A DNA stretch of 64,000 nucleotides, taken from assembly GCF_031143425.1 (NCBI RefSeq), contig NC_090446.1:1025499066-1025563065 (forward strand), written 5' to 3'. A program made the position numbers and the translations under genes. Shown in pieces: positions 40,401 to 52,920 of the stretch. The notes beneath the pieces were generated by a model. It did no database searches. It had not been told where the DNA came from and saw only the letters and a list, made by a program, of their open reading frames with translations. This DNA comes from Pleurodeles waltl (Eukaryota; Chordata; Amphibia; Caudata; Salamandridae). The stretch's first letter is position 1. Each line of letters begins with the position of its first letter.

Positions 40401-42237
40401 AGAATCCTTTGCAAACCTCAGAATTTGGCTAAAAAAACACATTTTCCTCACATTTTGATGACAGAAAGTTCTGAAATCTGAGAGGAGCCACAAATGTCCT
40501 TCCACCCAGTGTTCCCCCAAGTCTCCTGATACAAATGATACCACACTTGTGTGGGTGGGATTAGCGCCCGCAACAGGAAATGCCCCAAAACACAATGAGG
40601 ACGCATCCCATTTTTTGACAGAAAACAGATGTGTTTTTTGCAAAGTGCATACCTGTAGATTTTGGCCTCTAGCTCAGCCGCCACCTAGGGAAGCCTACCA
40701 AACCTGTGCATTTTTTAAAACTAGAGACCTAGGGGAATCCAAGATGGGGTGGGATGTCGGGCTCTGACCAGGTTCTGTTACCCAGAATCCTTTGCAAACC
40801 TCAAAATTTGGCTAAAAAAACACATTTTCCTCACATTTCGGTGACAGAAAGTTCTGGAATCTGAGAGGAGCCACAAATTTCCTTTCACCCAGCGTTCCCC
40901 CAAGTTTCCCGATACAAATGATATCTCACTTGTGTGGGTAGGTCTAGCGCCCGCGACAGGAAATGCCCCAAAACACAACGAGGACACATCCCATTTTTTG
41001 ACAGAAAACAGAGGTGTTTTTTGCAATGTGCCTACCTGTAGATTTTGGCCTCTAGCTCAGCCGGCACCTAGGGAAACCTACCAAACCTGTGTATTTTTTA
41101 AAACTAAAGACCTAGGGGAATACAAGATGGGGTGACTTGTGGGGCTCTGACCAGGTTCTGTTATCCAGAATCCTTTGCAAACCTCAAAATTGGGCTAAAA
41201 AAACACATTTTCCTCAAATTTCGGTAAAAGAAAGTTCTGGAATCTGAGAGGAGCCAAACATTTCCTTCCACCCAGCGTTCCCCCAAGTCTCCCAATAAAA
41301 ATGGTACCTCAGTTGTGTGGGTGGGCCTAGCGCATAGAACAGGTAATGCCCCAAAATACGACTTGGACACATCCCATATTTTGACGGAAAACAGAGGTGT
41401 TTTTTGCAAAGTGCCTACCTGTAGATTTTGGCCTCTAGCTCAGCCGGCACCTAGGGAGACCTACCAAACCTGTGCATTTTTTAAAACTAGAGACCTAGGG
41501 GAGTCCAAGATGGGATGGGTTGTGGGGCTCTGACCAGGTTGTGTTACCCAGAATCCTTTGCAAACCTCAAAATTTGGTTAAAAAAACACATTTTCCTCAC
41601 ATTTCGATGACAGAGAGTTCTGGAATCTGAGAGGAGCCACAAATTTCCTTCTACCCAGCGTTCCCTCAAGTCTCCCGATACAAATCATACCTCACTTGTG
41701 TGGGTAGGCCTAGCGCCCGCGGAAGGAATTACCCCAAAACACAACGTGGACACATCCCATATTTTGACAGAAAACAGAGGTGTTTTTTGCAAAGTGCCTA
41801 CCTGTAGATTTTGGCCTCTAGCTCAGCCGGCACCTAGGGAAACCTACCAAACCTGTGCATTTTTTAAAACTAGAGACCTAGGGGAATCCAAGATGGGGTG
41901 GGTTGTGGGGCTCTGACCAGGTTTTGTTACCCAGAATCCTTTGCAAACCTCAGAATTTGGCTAAAAAAACACATTTTCCTCACATTTCGATGACAGAAAG
42001 TTCTGAAATCTGAGAGGAGCCACAAATGTCCTTCCACCCAGTGTACCCCCAAGTCTCCTGATACAAATGATACCACACTTGTGTGGGTGGGACTAGCGCC
42101 CGCGACAGGAAATGCCCCAAAACACAATGAGGACGCATCCCATTTTTTGACAGAAAACAGATGTGTTTTTTGCAAAGTGCATACCTGTAGATTTTGGCCT
42201 CTAGCTCAGCCGCCACCTAGGGAAACCTACCAAACCT

Positions 42238-45200
42238 GTGTATTTCTGAAAACTAGAGAACTAGGGGAATCCAAGATGGGGTGACTTGTGGGGCTCTGAC
42301 CAGGTTGTGTTACCCAGAATCCTTTGCAAACCTCAAAATTTGGGTAAAAAAACACATTTTCCTCACATTTCGGTAAAAGAAAGTTCTGGAATCTGAGAGG
42401 AGCCAAACATTTCCTTCCACCCAGCGTTCCCCCAAGTCTCCCGATAAAAATGGTACCTCAGTTGTGTGGGTGGGATTATCGCCTAGAACAGGTAATGCCC
42501 CAAAATACGACGTGGACACATCCCATATTTTGACGGAAAACAGAGGTGTTTTTTGCAAAGTGCCTACCTGTAGATTTTGGCCTCTAGCTCAGCCGGCACC
42601 TAGGGAGACCTACCAAACCTGTGCATTTTTTAAAACTAGAGACCTAGGGGAGTCCAAGATGGGGTGGGTTGTGGGGCTCTGACCAGGTTGTGTTACCCAG
42701 AATCCTTTGCAAACCTCAAAATTTGGGTAAAAAAACACATTTTCCTCACATTTCGGTGACAGAAAGTTCTGGAATCTGAGAGGAGCCACAAATTTCCTTC
42801 TACCCAGCATTCCCCCAAGTCTCCCGATACAAATGATACCTCACTTGTGTGGGTAGGCCCAGCGCCCGCGGAAAGAATTACCCCAAAACACAATGTGGAC
42901 ACATCCCATATTTTGACAGAAAACAGAGGTGTTTTTTGCATTGTGCCTACCTGTAGATTTTGGCCTCTAGCTCAGCCGGCACCTAGGGAAACTTACCAAA
43001 CCTGTGCATTTTTTAAAACTAGAGACCTAGGAGAATCCAAGATGGGCTGGGTTGTGGGGCTCTGACCAGGTTCTGTTACCCAGAATCCTTTGCAAACCTC
43101 AAAATTTGGCTAAAAAAACACATTTTCCTCACATTTCGGTGACAGAAAGTTCTGGAATCTGAAGAGGAGCCACAAATTTCCTTCCACCCAGCGTTCCCCC
43201 AAGTTTCCCGATACAAATGATCCCTCACTTTTGTGGGTAGGCCTAGCGCCCGCGACAGGAAATGCCCCAAAACACAACAAGGACACATCCCATTTTTTGA
43301 CAGAAAACAGAGGTGTTTTTTGCAAAGTGCCTACCTGTAGATTTTGGCCTCTAGCTCAGCCGGCACCTAGGGAAACCTACCAAACCTGTGTATTTTTTTA
43401 AAACTAGAGACCTAGGGAAATCCAAGATGAGGTGATTTGTGGGGCTCTGACCAGGTTCTGTTACCCAGAATCCTTTGCAAACCTCAAAATGTGACTAAAA
43501 AAAAAATCATTTTACTTACATTTCGGTGACAGAAAGTTCTGGAATCTGAGAGGAGCTACAAATTTCCTTCCACCCAGTGTTCTCCCAAGTCTCCAGATAC
43601 AAATGATACTTCACTTGTGTGGGTGGGCCTAGCGCCCGCGACAGGAAATGCCCCAATACACAACGAGGACACATCCCTTTTTTGACAGAAAACAGAGGTG
43701 TTTTTTGCAAAGTTCCTACCTGTAGGTTTTGGACTCTAGCTCAGCCGGCACCTAGGGAAACCTACCAAACCTGTGCATTTTGTAAAACTAGAGACCTAGG
43801 GGAATCCAAGATGAGGTGACTTGTGGGGCTCTGACCAGGTTCTGTTACCCAGAATCCTTTGCAAACCTCAAAATGTGAGTAAAAAAAAACACATTTTCGT
43901 TCCATTTCGGTGACAGAAAGTTCTGGAATCTGAGAGGAGCCAAACATTTCCTTCCACCCAGCGTTCCCCCAAGTCTCCCAATAAAAATGGTACCTCAGTT
44001 GTGTGGGAGGGCCTAGCGCCTAGAACAGGTAATGCCCCAAAATACGACGTGGACACATCCCATATTTTGACGGAAAACAGAGGTGTTTTTTGCAAAGTGC
44101 CTACCTGTAGATTTTGGCCTCTAGCTCAACACATACCTAGGGAAACCTACCAAACCTGTGCATTTTTTAAAACTAGAGACCGAGGGGAATCCAAGATGGG
44201 CGGACTTGTGGGGCTCTGACCAGGTTCTGTTAGCCAGAATCCTTTGCAAACCTCAAAATTTGGCAAAAAAAACAAATTTTCCTCAAATTTCGGTGACAGA
44301 AAGTTCTGGAATCTGAGAGGAGCCAAACATTTCCTTCCACCCAGCGTTCCCCCAAGTCTCCTGATAAAAATGATACCTCACTTGTGTGGGTAGGCCTAGC
44401 GCCAGCGACAGGAAATGCCCCAAAACACAACGTGGACATATCCCATTTTTGGACAGAAAACAGAGGTGTTTTTTGCAAAGTGCCTACCTGTAGATTTTGG
44501 CCTCTAGCTCAGCCGGTATCTAGGGAAACCTACCAAACCTGTGCATTTTTGAAAACTAGAGACCTAGGGGAATCCAAGATGGGGTGACTTGTGGGGCTCT
44601 GACCAGGTTCTGTTACCCAGAATCCTTTGCAAACCTCAAAATTTGGCTAAAAAAACACATTTTCCTCACATTTCGGTGACAGAAAGTTCTGGAATCTGAG
44701 AGGAGCCACAAATTTCCTTTCACCCAGCGTTCCCCCAAGTTTCCCAATAAAAATGGTACCTCAGTTGTGTTGGTGGGCCTAGCGCCTAGAACAGGTAATG
44801 CCCCAAAATACGACGTGGACACATCCCATATTTTGACGGAAAACAGAGGTGTTTTTTGCAAAGTGCCTACCTGTAGATTTTGGCCTCTAGCTCAGCCGGC
44901 ACCTAGGGAGACCTACCAAACCTGTGCATTTTTTAAAACTAGAGACCTAGGGGAGTCCAAGATGGGATGGGTTGTGGGGCTCTGACCAGGTTGTGTTACC
45001 CAGAATCCTTTGCAAACCTCAAAATTTGGTTAAAAAAACACATTTTCCTCACATTTCGATGACAGAGAGTTCTGGAATCTGAGAGGAGCCACAAATTTCC
45101 TTCTACCCAGCGTTCCCTCAAGTCTCCCGATACAAATCATACCTCACTTGTGTGGGTAGGCCTAGCGCCCGCGGAAGGAATTACCCCAAAACACAACGTG

Positions 45201-48200
45201 GACACATCCCATATTTTGACAGAAAACAGAGGTGTTTTTTGCAAAGTGCCTACCTGTAGATTTTGGCCTCTAGCTCAGCCGGCACCTAGGGAAACCTACC
45301 AAACCTGTGCATTTTTTAAAACTAGAGACCTAGGGGAATCCAAGATGGGGTGGGTTGTGGGGCACTGACCAGGTTTTGTTACCCAGAATCCTTTGCAAAC
45401 CTCAGAATTTGGCTAAAAAAACACATTTTCCTCACATTTCGATGACAGAAAGTTCTGAAATCTGAGAGGAGCCACAAATGTCCTTCCACCCAGTGTACCC
45501 CCAAGTCTCCTGATACAAATGATACCACACTTGTGTGGGTGGGACTAGCGCCCGCGACAGGAAATGCACCAAAACACAATGAGGACGCATCCCATTTTTT
45601 GACAGAAAACAGATGTGTTTTTTGCAAAGTGCATACCTGTAGATTTTGGCCTCTAGCTCAGCCGCCACCTAGGGAAACCTACCAAACCTGTCCATTTTTT
45701 AAAACTAGAGAACTAGGGGAATCCAAGATGTGGTGGGTTGTGGGGCTCTGACCAGGTTCTGTTACCCAGAATCCTTTGCAAACCTCAAAATTTGGCTAAA
45801 AAAACACATTTTCCTCACATTTTGGTGACAGAAAGTTCTGGAATCTGAGAGGAGCCACAAATTTCCTTTCACCCAGCGTTCCCCCAAGTTTCCTGATACA
45901 AATGATATCTCACTTGTGTGGGTAGGTCTAGCGCCCGCGACAGGAAATGCCCCAAAACACAACGAGGACACATCCCATTTTTGACAGAAAACAGAGGTGT
46001 TTTTTGCAAAGTGAATACCTGTAGATTTTGGCCTCTAGCTCAGCCGGCACCTAGGGAAACCTACCAAACCTGTGTATTTTTGAAAACTAGAGACCGAGGG
46101 GAATCCAAGATGGGCGGACTTGTGGGGCTCTGACCAGGTTCTGTTAGCCAGAATCCTTTGCAAACCTCAAAATTGGGCTAAAAAAACACATTTTCCTCAC
46201 ATTTCGGTAAAAGAAAGTTCTGGAATCTGAGAGGAGCCAAACATTTCCTTCCACCCAGCGTTCCCCCAAGTCTCCCGATAAAAATGGTACCTCAGTTGTG
46301 TGGGTGGGCTTAGCGCCTAGAACAGGTAATGCCCCAAAATACGACGTGGACACATCCCATATTTTGACGGAAAACAGAGGTGTTTTTTGCAAAGTGCCTA
46401 CCTGTAGATTTTGGCCTCTAGCTCAGCCGGCACCTAGGGAGACCTACCAAACCTGTGCATTTTTTTAAACTAGAGACCTAGGGGAATCCAAGATGGAGTG
46501 GGTTGTGGGGCTCTGACCAGGTTGTGTTACCCAGAATCCTTTGCAAACCTCAAAATTTGGGTAAAAAAACACATTTTCCTCACATTTCGGTGACAGAAAG
46601 TTCTAGAATCTGAGAGGAGCCACAAATTTCCTTCCACCCAGCGTTCCCCCAAGTTTCCGATACAACTGATACCTCACTTGTGTGGGTAGGCCTAGCGCCC
46701 GCGACAGGAAATGCCCCAAAACACAACGATGTCACATCCCATTTTTTGACAGAAAACAGAGGTGTTTTTTGCAAAGTGCCTACCTGTAGATTTTGGCCTA
46801 TAGCTCAGCACATACCTAGGGAAACCTACCAAACCTGTGCATTTTTTAAAACTAGAGACCGAGGGGAATCCAAGATGGGCGGACTTGTGGGGCTCTGACC
46901 AGGTTCTGTTAGCCAGAATCCTTTGCAAACCTCAAAATTTGGCAAAAAAAAAACAAATTTTCCTCACATTTCGGTGACAGAAAGTTCTGGAATCTGAGAG
47001 GAGCCAAACATTTCCTTCCACCCAGCGTTCCCCCAAGTCTCCTGATAAAAATGATACCTCACTTGTGTGGGTAGGCCTAGCGCCAGCGACAGGAAATGCC
47101 CCAAATCACAACGTGGACATATCCCATTTTTGGACAGAAAACAGAGGTGTTTTTTGCAAAGTGCCTACCTGTAGATTTTGGCCTCTAGCTCAGCCGGTAT
47201 CTAGGGAAACCTACCAAACCTGTGCATTTTTTAAAACTAGAGACCTAGGGGAATCCAAGATGGGGTGACTTGTGGGGCTCTGACCAGGTTCTGTTACCCA
47301 GGATCCTTCGCAACCCTAAAATTTGGCTGAAAAAACACATTTTACTCACATTTCGGTGACAGAAAGTTCTGGAATCTGAGAGGAGCCACAAATTTCCTTC
47401 TACCCAGCATTCCCCCAAGTCTCCCGATACAAATGATACCTCACTTGTGTGGGTAGGCCCAGCGCCCGCGAAAAGAATTGCCCCAAAACACAATGTGGAC
47501 ACATCCCATTTTTTGACAGAAAACAGAGGTGTTTTTTGCAAAGTGCCTACCTGTAGATTTTGGCCTCTAGCTCAGCCGGCACCTAGGGAAACCTACCAAA
47601 CCTGTGTATTTTTTAAAACTAGAGACCTAGGGAAATCCAAGATGAGGTGATTTGTGGGGCTCTGACCAGGTTCTGTTACCCAGAATCCTTTGCAAACCTC
47701 AAAATGTGACTAAAAAAAAAACATTTTCCTTACATTTCGGTGACAGAAAGTTCTGGAATCTGAGAGGAGCTACAAATTTCCTTCCACCCAGTGTTCTCCC
47801 AAGTCTCCAGATACAAATGATACTTCACTTGTGTGGGTGGGCCTAGCGCCCGCGACAGGAAATGCCCCAAAACCCAACGAGGACACATCCCTTTTTTTGA
47901 CAGAAAACAGAGGTGTTTTTTGCAAAGTTCCTGCCTGTAGGTTTTGGACTCTAGCTCAGCCGGCACCTAGGGAAACCTACCAAACCTGTGCATTTTGTAA
48001 AACTAGAGACATAGGGGAATCCAAGATGAGGTGACTTGTGGGGCTCTGACCAGGTTCTGTTACCCAGAATCCTTTGCAAACCTCAAAATGTGAGTAAAAA
48101 AAAAACACATTTTCGTTCCATTTCGGTGACAGAAAGTTCTGGAATCTGAGAGGAGCCACAAATTTCCTTCCACCCAGCGTTCCCCTGAGTCTCCTGATAA

Positions 48201-48900
48201 AAATGATACCTCACTTGTGTGGGTAGGCCTAGCGCCAGCGACAGGAAATGCCCCAGAACACAACGAGGAGACATCCCATTTTTTGACAGAAAACAGAGGT
48301 GTTTTTTGCAAAGTGCCTACCTGTAGATTTTGGCCTCTAGCTCAGCCGGCACCTAGCGAAACCTACCAAACCTGTGCATTTTTCAAAACTAGAGACCTAG
48401 GGGAATCCAAGATGAGGTGACTTGTGGGGCTCTGACCAGGTTCTGTTACCCAGAATCCTTTGCAAACCTCAAATTGTGAGTAAAAAAAACAAATTTTCCT
48501 TACATTTCGGTGACAGAAAGTTCTGGAATCTGAGAGGAGCCACAAATTTCCTTCCACCCAGCGTTCACCCAAGTCTCCTGATAAGAATCATACCTCACTT
48601 GTGTGGGTAGGCCTAGCGCCCGCAACAGGAAATGCCCCAAAACACAACGAGGACACATCCCATTTTTTGACAGAAAACAGAGGTGTTTTTTGCAAAGTGC
48701 CTACCTGTAGATTTTGGCCTCTAGCTCAGCCGGCACCTAGGGAAACCTACCAAACCTGTGCATTTTTTAAAACTAGAGACCTAGGGGAATCCAAGATGGG
48801 GTGGGTTGTGGGGCTCTGACCAGGTTTTGTTACCCAGAATCCTTTGCAAACCTCAGAATTTGGCTAAAAAAACACATTTTCCTCACATTTTGATGACAGA
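42238..48900 (+). repeat. Mosaic satellite region with chimeric monomers
   Basis: Landmarks are at 42464, 42847, 43231, 43617, 44001, 44384, 44767, 45150, 45533, 45916, 46298, 46680, 47065, 47447, 47831, 48217 and 48601. No single HOR explains the order. From 46298 to 48601 the types follow the middle of the macro-unit (46680 resembles 14599, 47065 resembles 14983, 47831 resembles 15749, 48217 resembles 16134, 48601 resembles 16518). The part from 44767 to 45916 follows the 7-monomer HOR. Several monomers join a head of one type to a tail of another, for example those at 44001 and 45916. Spacing is least regular here (382-386 bp), including a one-base insertion near 43162 (CTGAAGAGGAG). Confidence 0.85.
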
Positions 48901-51900
48901 AAGTTCTGAAATCTGAGAGGAGCCACAAATGTCCTTCCACCCAGCGTTCCCCCAAGTCTCCTGATACAAATGATACCTCACTTGTGTGGGTGGGCCTAGC
49001 GCCCGCGACAGGAAATGCCCCAAAATATAACGAGGACGCATCACATTTTTTGATAGAAAACTGAGGTGTTTTTTACAAAGTGCCTACCTGTAGATTTTGG
49101 CCTCTAGCTCAGCCGGCACCTAGGGAAACCTACCAAACCTGTGCATTTTTTAAAACTAGAGACCTAGGGGAATCCAAGATGGGGTGGGTTGTGGGGCTCT
49201 GACCAGGTTTTGTTACCCAGAATCCTTTGCAAACCTCAGAATTTGGCTAAAAAAACACATTTTCCTCATATTTCGATGACAGAAAGTTCTGAAATCTGAG
49301 AGGAGCCACAAATGTCCTTCCACCCAGTGTTCCCCCAAGTCTCCTGATTCAAGTGATACCACACTTGTGTGGTTGGGACTAGCGCCCGTGACAGGAAATG
49401 CCCCAAAACACAATAAGGACGCATCCCATTTTTTGACAGAAAACAGAGGTGTTTTTTGCAAAGTGCCTACCTGTAGATTTTGGCCTCTAGTTCAGCCGGC
49501 ACCTAGAGAAACCTACCAAACCTGTGCATTTTTTAAAACTAGAGACCTAGGGGAATCCAAGATGAGGTGACTTGTGGGGCTCTGACCAGGTTCTGTTACC
49601 CAGAATCCTTTGCAAACCTCAAATTGTGAGTAAAAAAAAAAATGTTCCTTACATTTCGGTGACAGAAAGTTCTGGAATCTGAGAGGAGCCACAAATCTTC
49701 TTCCACCCAGCGTTCACCCAAGTCTCCTGATAAGAATCATACCTCACTTGTGTGGGTAGGCCTAGCGCCCGCAACAGGAAATGCCCCAAAACACAACGAG
49801 GACACATCCCATTTTTTGACAGAAAACAGAGGTGTTTTTTGCAAAGTGCCTACCTGTAGATTTTGGCCTCTAGCTCAGCCGGCACCTAGGGAAACCTACC
49901 AAACCTGTGCATTTTTTAAAACTAGAGACCTAGGGGAATCCAAGATGGGGTGGGTTGTGGGGCTCTGACCAGGTTTTGTTACCCAGAATCCTTTGCAAAC
50001 CTCAGAATTTGGCTAAAAAAACACATTTTCCTCATATTTCGATGACAGAAAGTTCTGAAATCTGAGAGGAGCCACAAATGTCCTTCCACCCAGTGTTCCC
50101 CCAAGTCTCCTGATTCAAGTGATACCACACTTGTGTGGTTGGGACTAGCGCCCGTGACAGGAAATGCCCCAAAACACAATGAGGACGCATCCCATTTTTT
50201 GACAGAAAACAGAGGTGTTTTTTGCAAAGTGCCTACCTGTAGATTTTGGCCTCTAGTTCAGCCGGCACCTAGAGAAACCTACCAAACCTGTGCATTTATT
50301 AAAACTAGAGACCTAGGGGAATCCAAGATGAGGTGACTTGTGGGGCTCTGACCAGGTTCTGTTACCCAGAATCCTTTGCAAACCTCAAAATGTGAGTAAA
50401 AAAAAAAATGTTCCTTACATTTCGGTGACAGAAAGTTCTGGAATCTGAGAGGAGCCACAAATCTTCTTCCACCCAGCGTTCACCCAAGTCTCCTGATAAG
50501 AATCATACCTCACTTGTGTGGGTAGGCCTTGCGCCCGCAATAGGAAATGCCCCAAAACACAACGAGGACACATCCCATTTTTTGACAGAAAACAGAGGTG
50601 TTTTTTGCAAAGTGCCTACCTGTAGATTTTGGCCTCTAGCTCAGCCGGCATCTAGGGAAACCTACCAAACCTGTGCATTTTTGAAAACTGAAGACCTAGG
50701 GGAATCCAAGATGGGGTGACTTGTGGGGCTCTGACCAGGTTCTGTTACCCAGAATCCTTTGCAAACCTCAAAATTTGGCTAAAAAAAAAAATTTTCCTCA
50801 CATTTCGATGACAGAGAGTTCTGGAATCTGAGAGGAGCCACAAATTTACTTCTACCCAGCGTTCCCTCAAGTCTCCCGATACCAATCATACCTCACTTGT
50901 GTGGGTAGGCCTAGCGCCCGCGGAAGGAATTACCCCAAAACACAACGTGGACACATCCCATATTTTGACAGAAAACAGAGGTGTTTTTTGCAAAGTGCCT
51001 ACCTGTAGATTTTGGCCTCTAGCTCAGCCGGCACCTAGGGAAACCTACCAAACCTGTGCATTTTTGAAAACTAGAGACCTAGGGGAATCCAAGATGGGGT
51101 GACTTGTGGGGCTCTGACCAGGTTCTGTTACCCAGAATCCTTTGCAAACCTCAATATTTGGCTAAAAAAACACATTTTCCTCACATTTCGATGACAGAGA
51201 GTTCTGGAATCTGAGAGGAGCCACAAATTTCCTTCTACCCAGCGTTCCCTCAAGTCTCCCGATACAAATCATACCTCACTTGTGTGGGTGGGCCTAGCGC
51301 CCGCGGAAGGAATTACCCCAAAACACAACGTGGACACATCCCATATTTTGACAGAAAACAGAGGTGTTTTTTGCAAAGTGCCTACCTGTAGATTTTGGCC
51401 TCTAGCTCAGCCGGCACCTAGGGAAACCTACCAAACCTGTGCATTTTTTAAAACTAGAGACCTAGGGGAATCCAAGATGGGGTGGGTTGTGGGGCTCTGA
51501 CTAGGTTTTGTTACCCAGAATCCTTTGCAAACCTCAGAATTTGGCTAAAAAAACACATTTTCCTCATATTTCGATGACAGAAAGTTCTGAAATCTGAGAG
51601 GAGCACAAATGTCCTTCCACCCAGTGTTCCCCCAAGTCTCCTGATTCAAGTGATACCACACTTGTGTGGTTGGGACTAGCGCCCGTGACAGGAAATGCCC
51701 CAAAACACAATGAGGACGCATCCCATTTTTTGACAGAAAACAGAGGTGTTTTTTGCAAAGTGCCTACCTGTAGATTTTGGCCTCTAGTTCAGCCGGCACC
51801 TAGAGAAACCTACCAAACCTGTGCATTTTTTAAAACTAGAGACCTAGGGGAATCCAAGATGAGGTGACTTGTGGGGCTCTGACCAGGTTCTGTTACCCAG

Positions 51901-52920
51901 AATCCTTTGCAAACCTCAAAATGTGAGTAAAAAAAAAAATGTTCCTTACATTTCGGTGACAGAAAGTTCTGGAATCTGAGAGGAGCCACAAATCTTCTTC
52001 CACCCAGCGTTCACCCAAGTCTCCTGATAAGAATCATACCTCACTTGTGTGGGTAGGCCTTGCGCCCGCAACAGGAAATGCCCCAAAACACAACGAGGAC
52101 ACATCCCATTTTTTGACAGAAAACAGAGGTGTTTTTTGCAAAGTGCCTACCTGTAGATTTTGGCCTCTAGCTCAGCCGGCATCTAGGGAAACCTACCAAA
52201 CCTGTGCATTTTTGAAAACTGAAGACCTAGGGGAATCCAAGATGGGGTGACTTGTGGGGCTCTGACCAGGTTCTGTTACCCAGAATCCTTTGCAAACCTC
52301 AAAATTTGGCTAAAAAAAAAAATTTTCCTCACATTTCGATGACAGAGAGTTCTGGAATCTGAGAGGAGCCACAAATTTACTTCTACCCAGCGTTCCCTCA
52401 AGTCTCCCGATACCAATCATACCTCACTTGTGTGGGTAGGCCTAGCGCCCGCGGAAGGAATTACCCCAAAACACAACGTGGACACATCCCATATTTTGAC
52501 AGAAAACAGAGGTGTTTTTTGCAAAGTGCCTACCTGTAGATTTTGGCCTCTAGCTCAGCCGGCACCTAGGGAAACCTACCAAACCTGTGCATTTTTGAAA
52601 ACTAGAGACCTAGGGGAATCCAAGATGGGGTGACTTGTGGGGCTCTGACCAGGTTCTGTTACCCAGAATCCTTTGCAAACCTCAATATTTGGCTAAAAAA
52701 ACACATTTTCCTCACATTTCGATGACAGAGAGTTCTGGAATCTGAGAGGAGCCACAAATTTCCTTCTACCCAGCGTTCCCTCAAGTCTCCCGATACAAAT
52801 CATACCTCACTTGTGTGGGTGGGCCTAGCGCCCGCGGAAGGAATTACCCCAAAACACAACGTGGACACATCCCATATTTTGACAGAAAACAGAGGTGTTT
52901 TTTGCAAAGTGCCTACCTGT
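48900..52920 (+). repeat. Second copy of the 6.5-11.3 kb HOR region, two monomers shorter
   Basis: Landmarks are at 48984, 49367, 49750, 50133, 50516, 50899, 51282, 51664, 52047, 52430 and 52813. Up to 51664 the sequence matches 6.48-9.25 kb at an offset of 42,416 bp, including private variants such as AATAAGGACGC (49413 and 6997) and CTCAAATTGTGAG (near 49620 and 7204). From 52430 the offset is 41,651-41,652 bp. The 765-bp change means that two monomers present in the first copy are absent here. Locally the pattern is a 4-monomer HOR: 50133, 50516, 50899, 51282 pair with 51664, 52047, 52430, 52813 at 1531 bp. Confidence 0.92.

Larger units (their letters stand above)
37010..42237 (+). repeat. 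7-monomer HOR (2681-bp offset), about two copies
   Basis: Landmarks 37102, 37485, 37868, 38251, 38634, 39017 and 39400 pair with 39783, 40166, 40549, 40932, 41315, 41698 and 42081 at a constant 2681 bp. The first copy runs from about 37.01 to 39.69 kb. The second ends early, near 42237, where the monomer switches to a TGTGTATTTCTG variant. Both copies share rare variants, including CAAATTTCGGTAAAAG, CCCAATAAAAATGG and GGGATTAGCGCCCGCAACAGG. The last three members reappear at 44767, 45150 and 45533 (offset 3452 bp, nine monomers). Confidence 0.9.
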
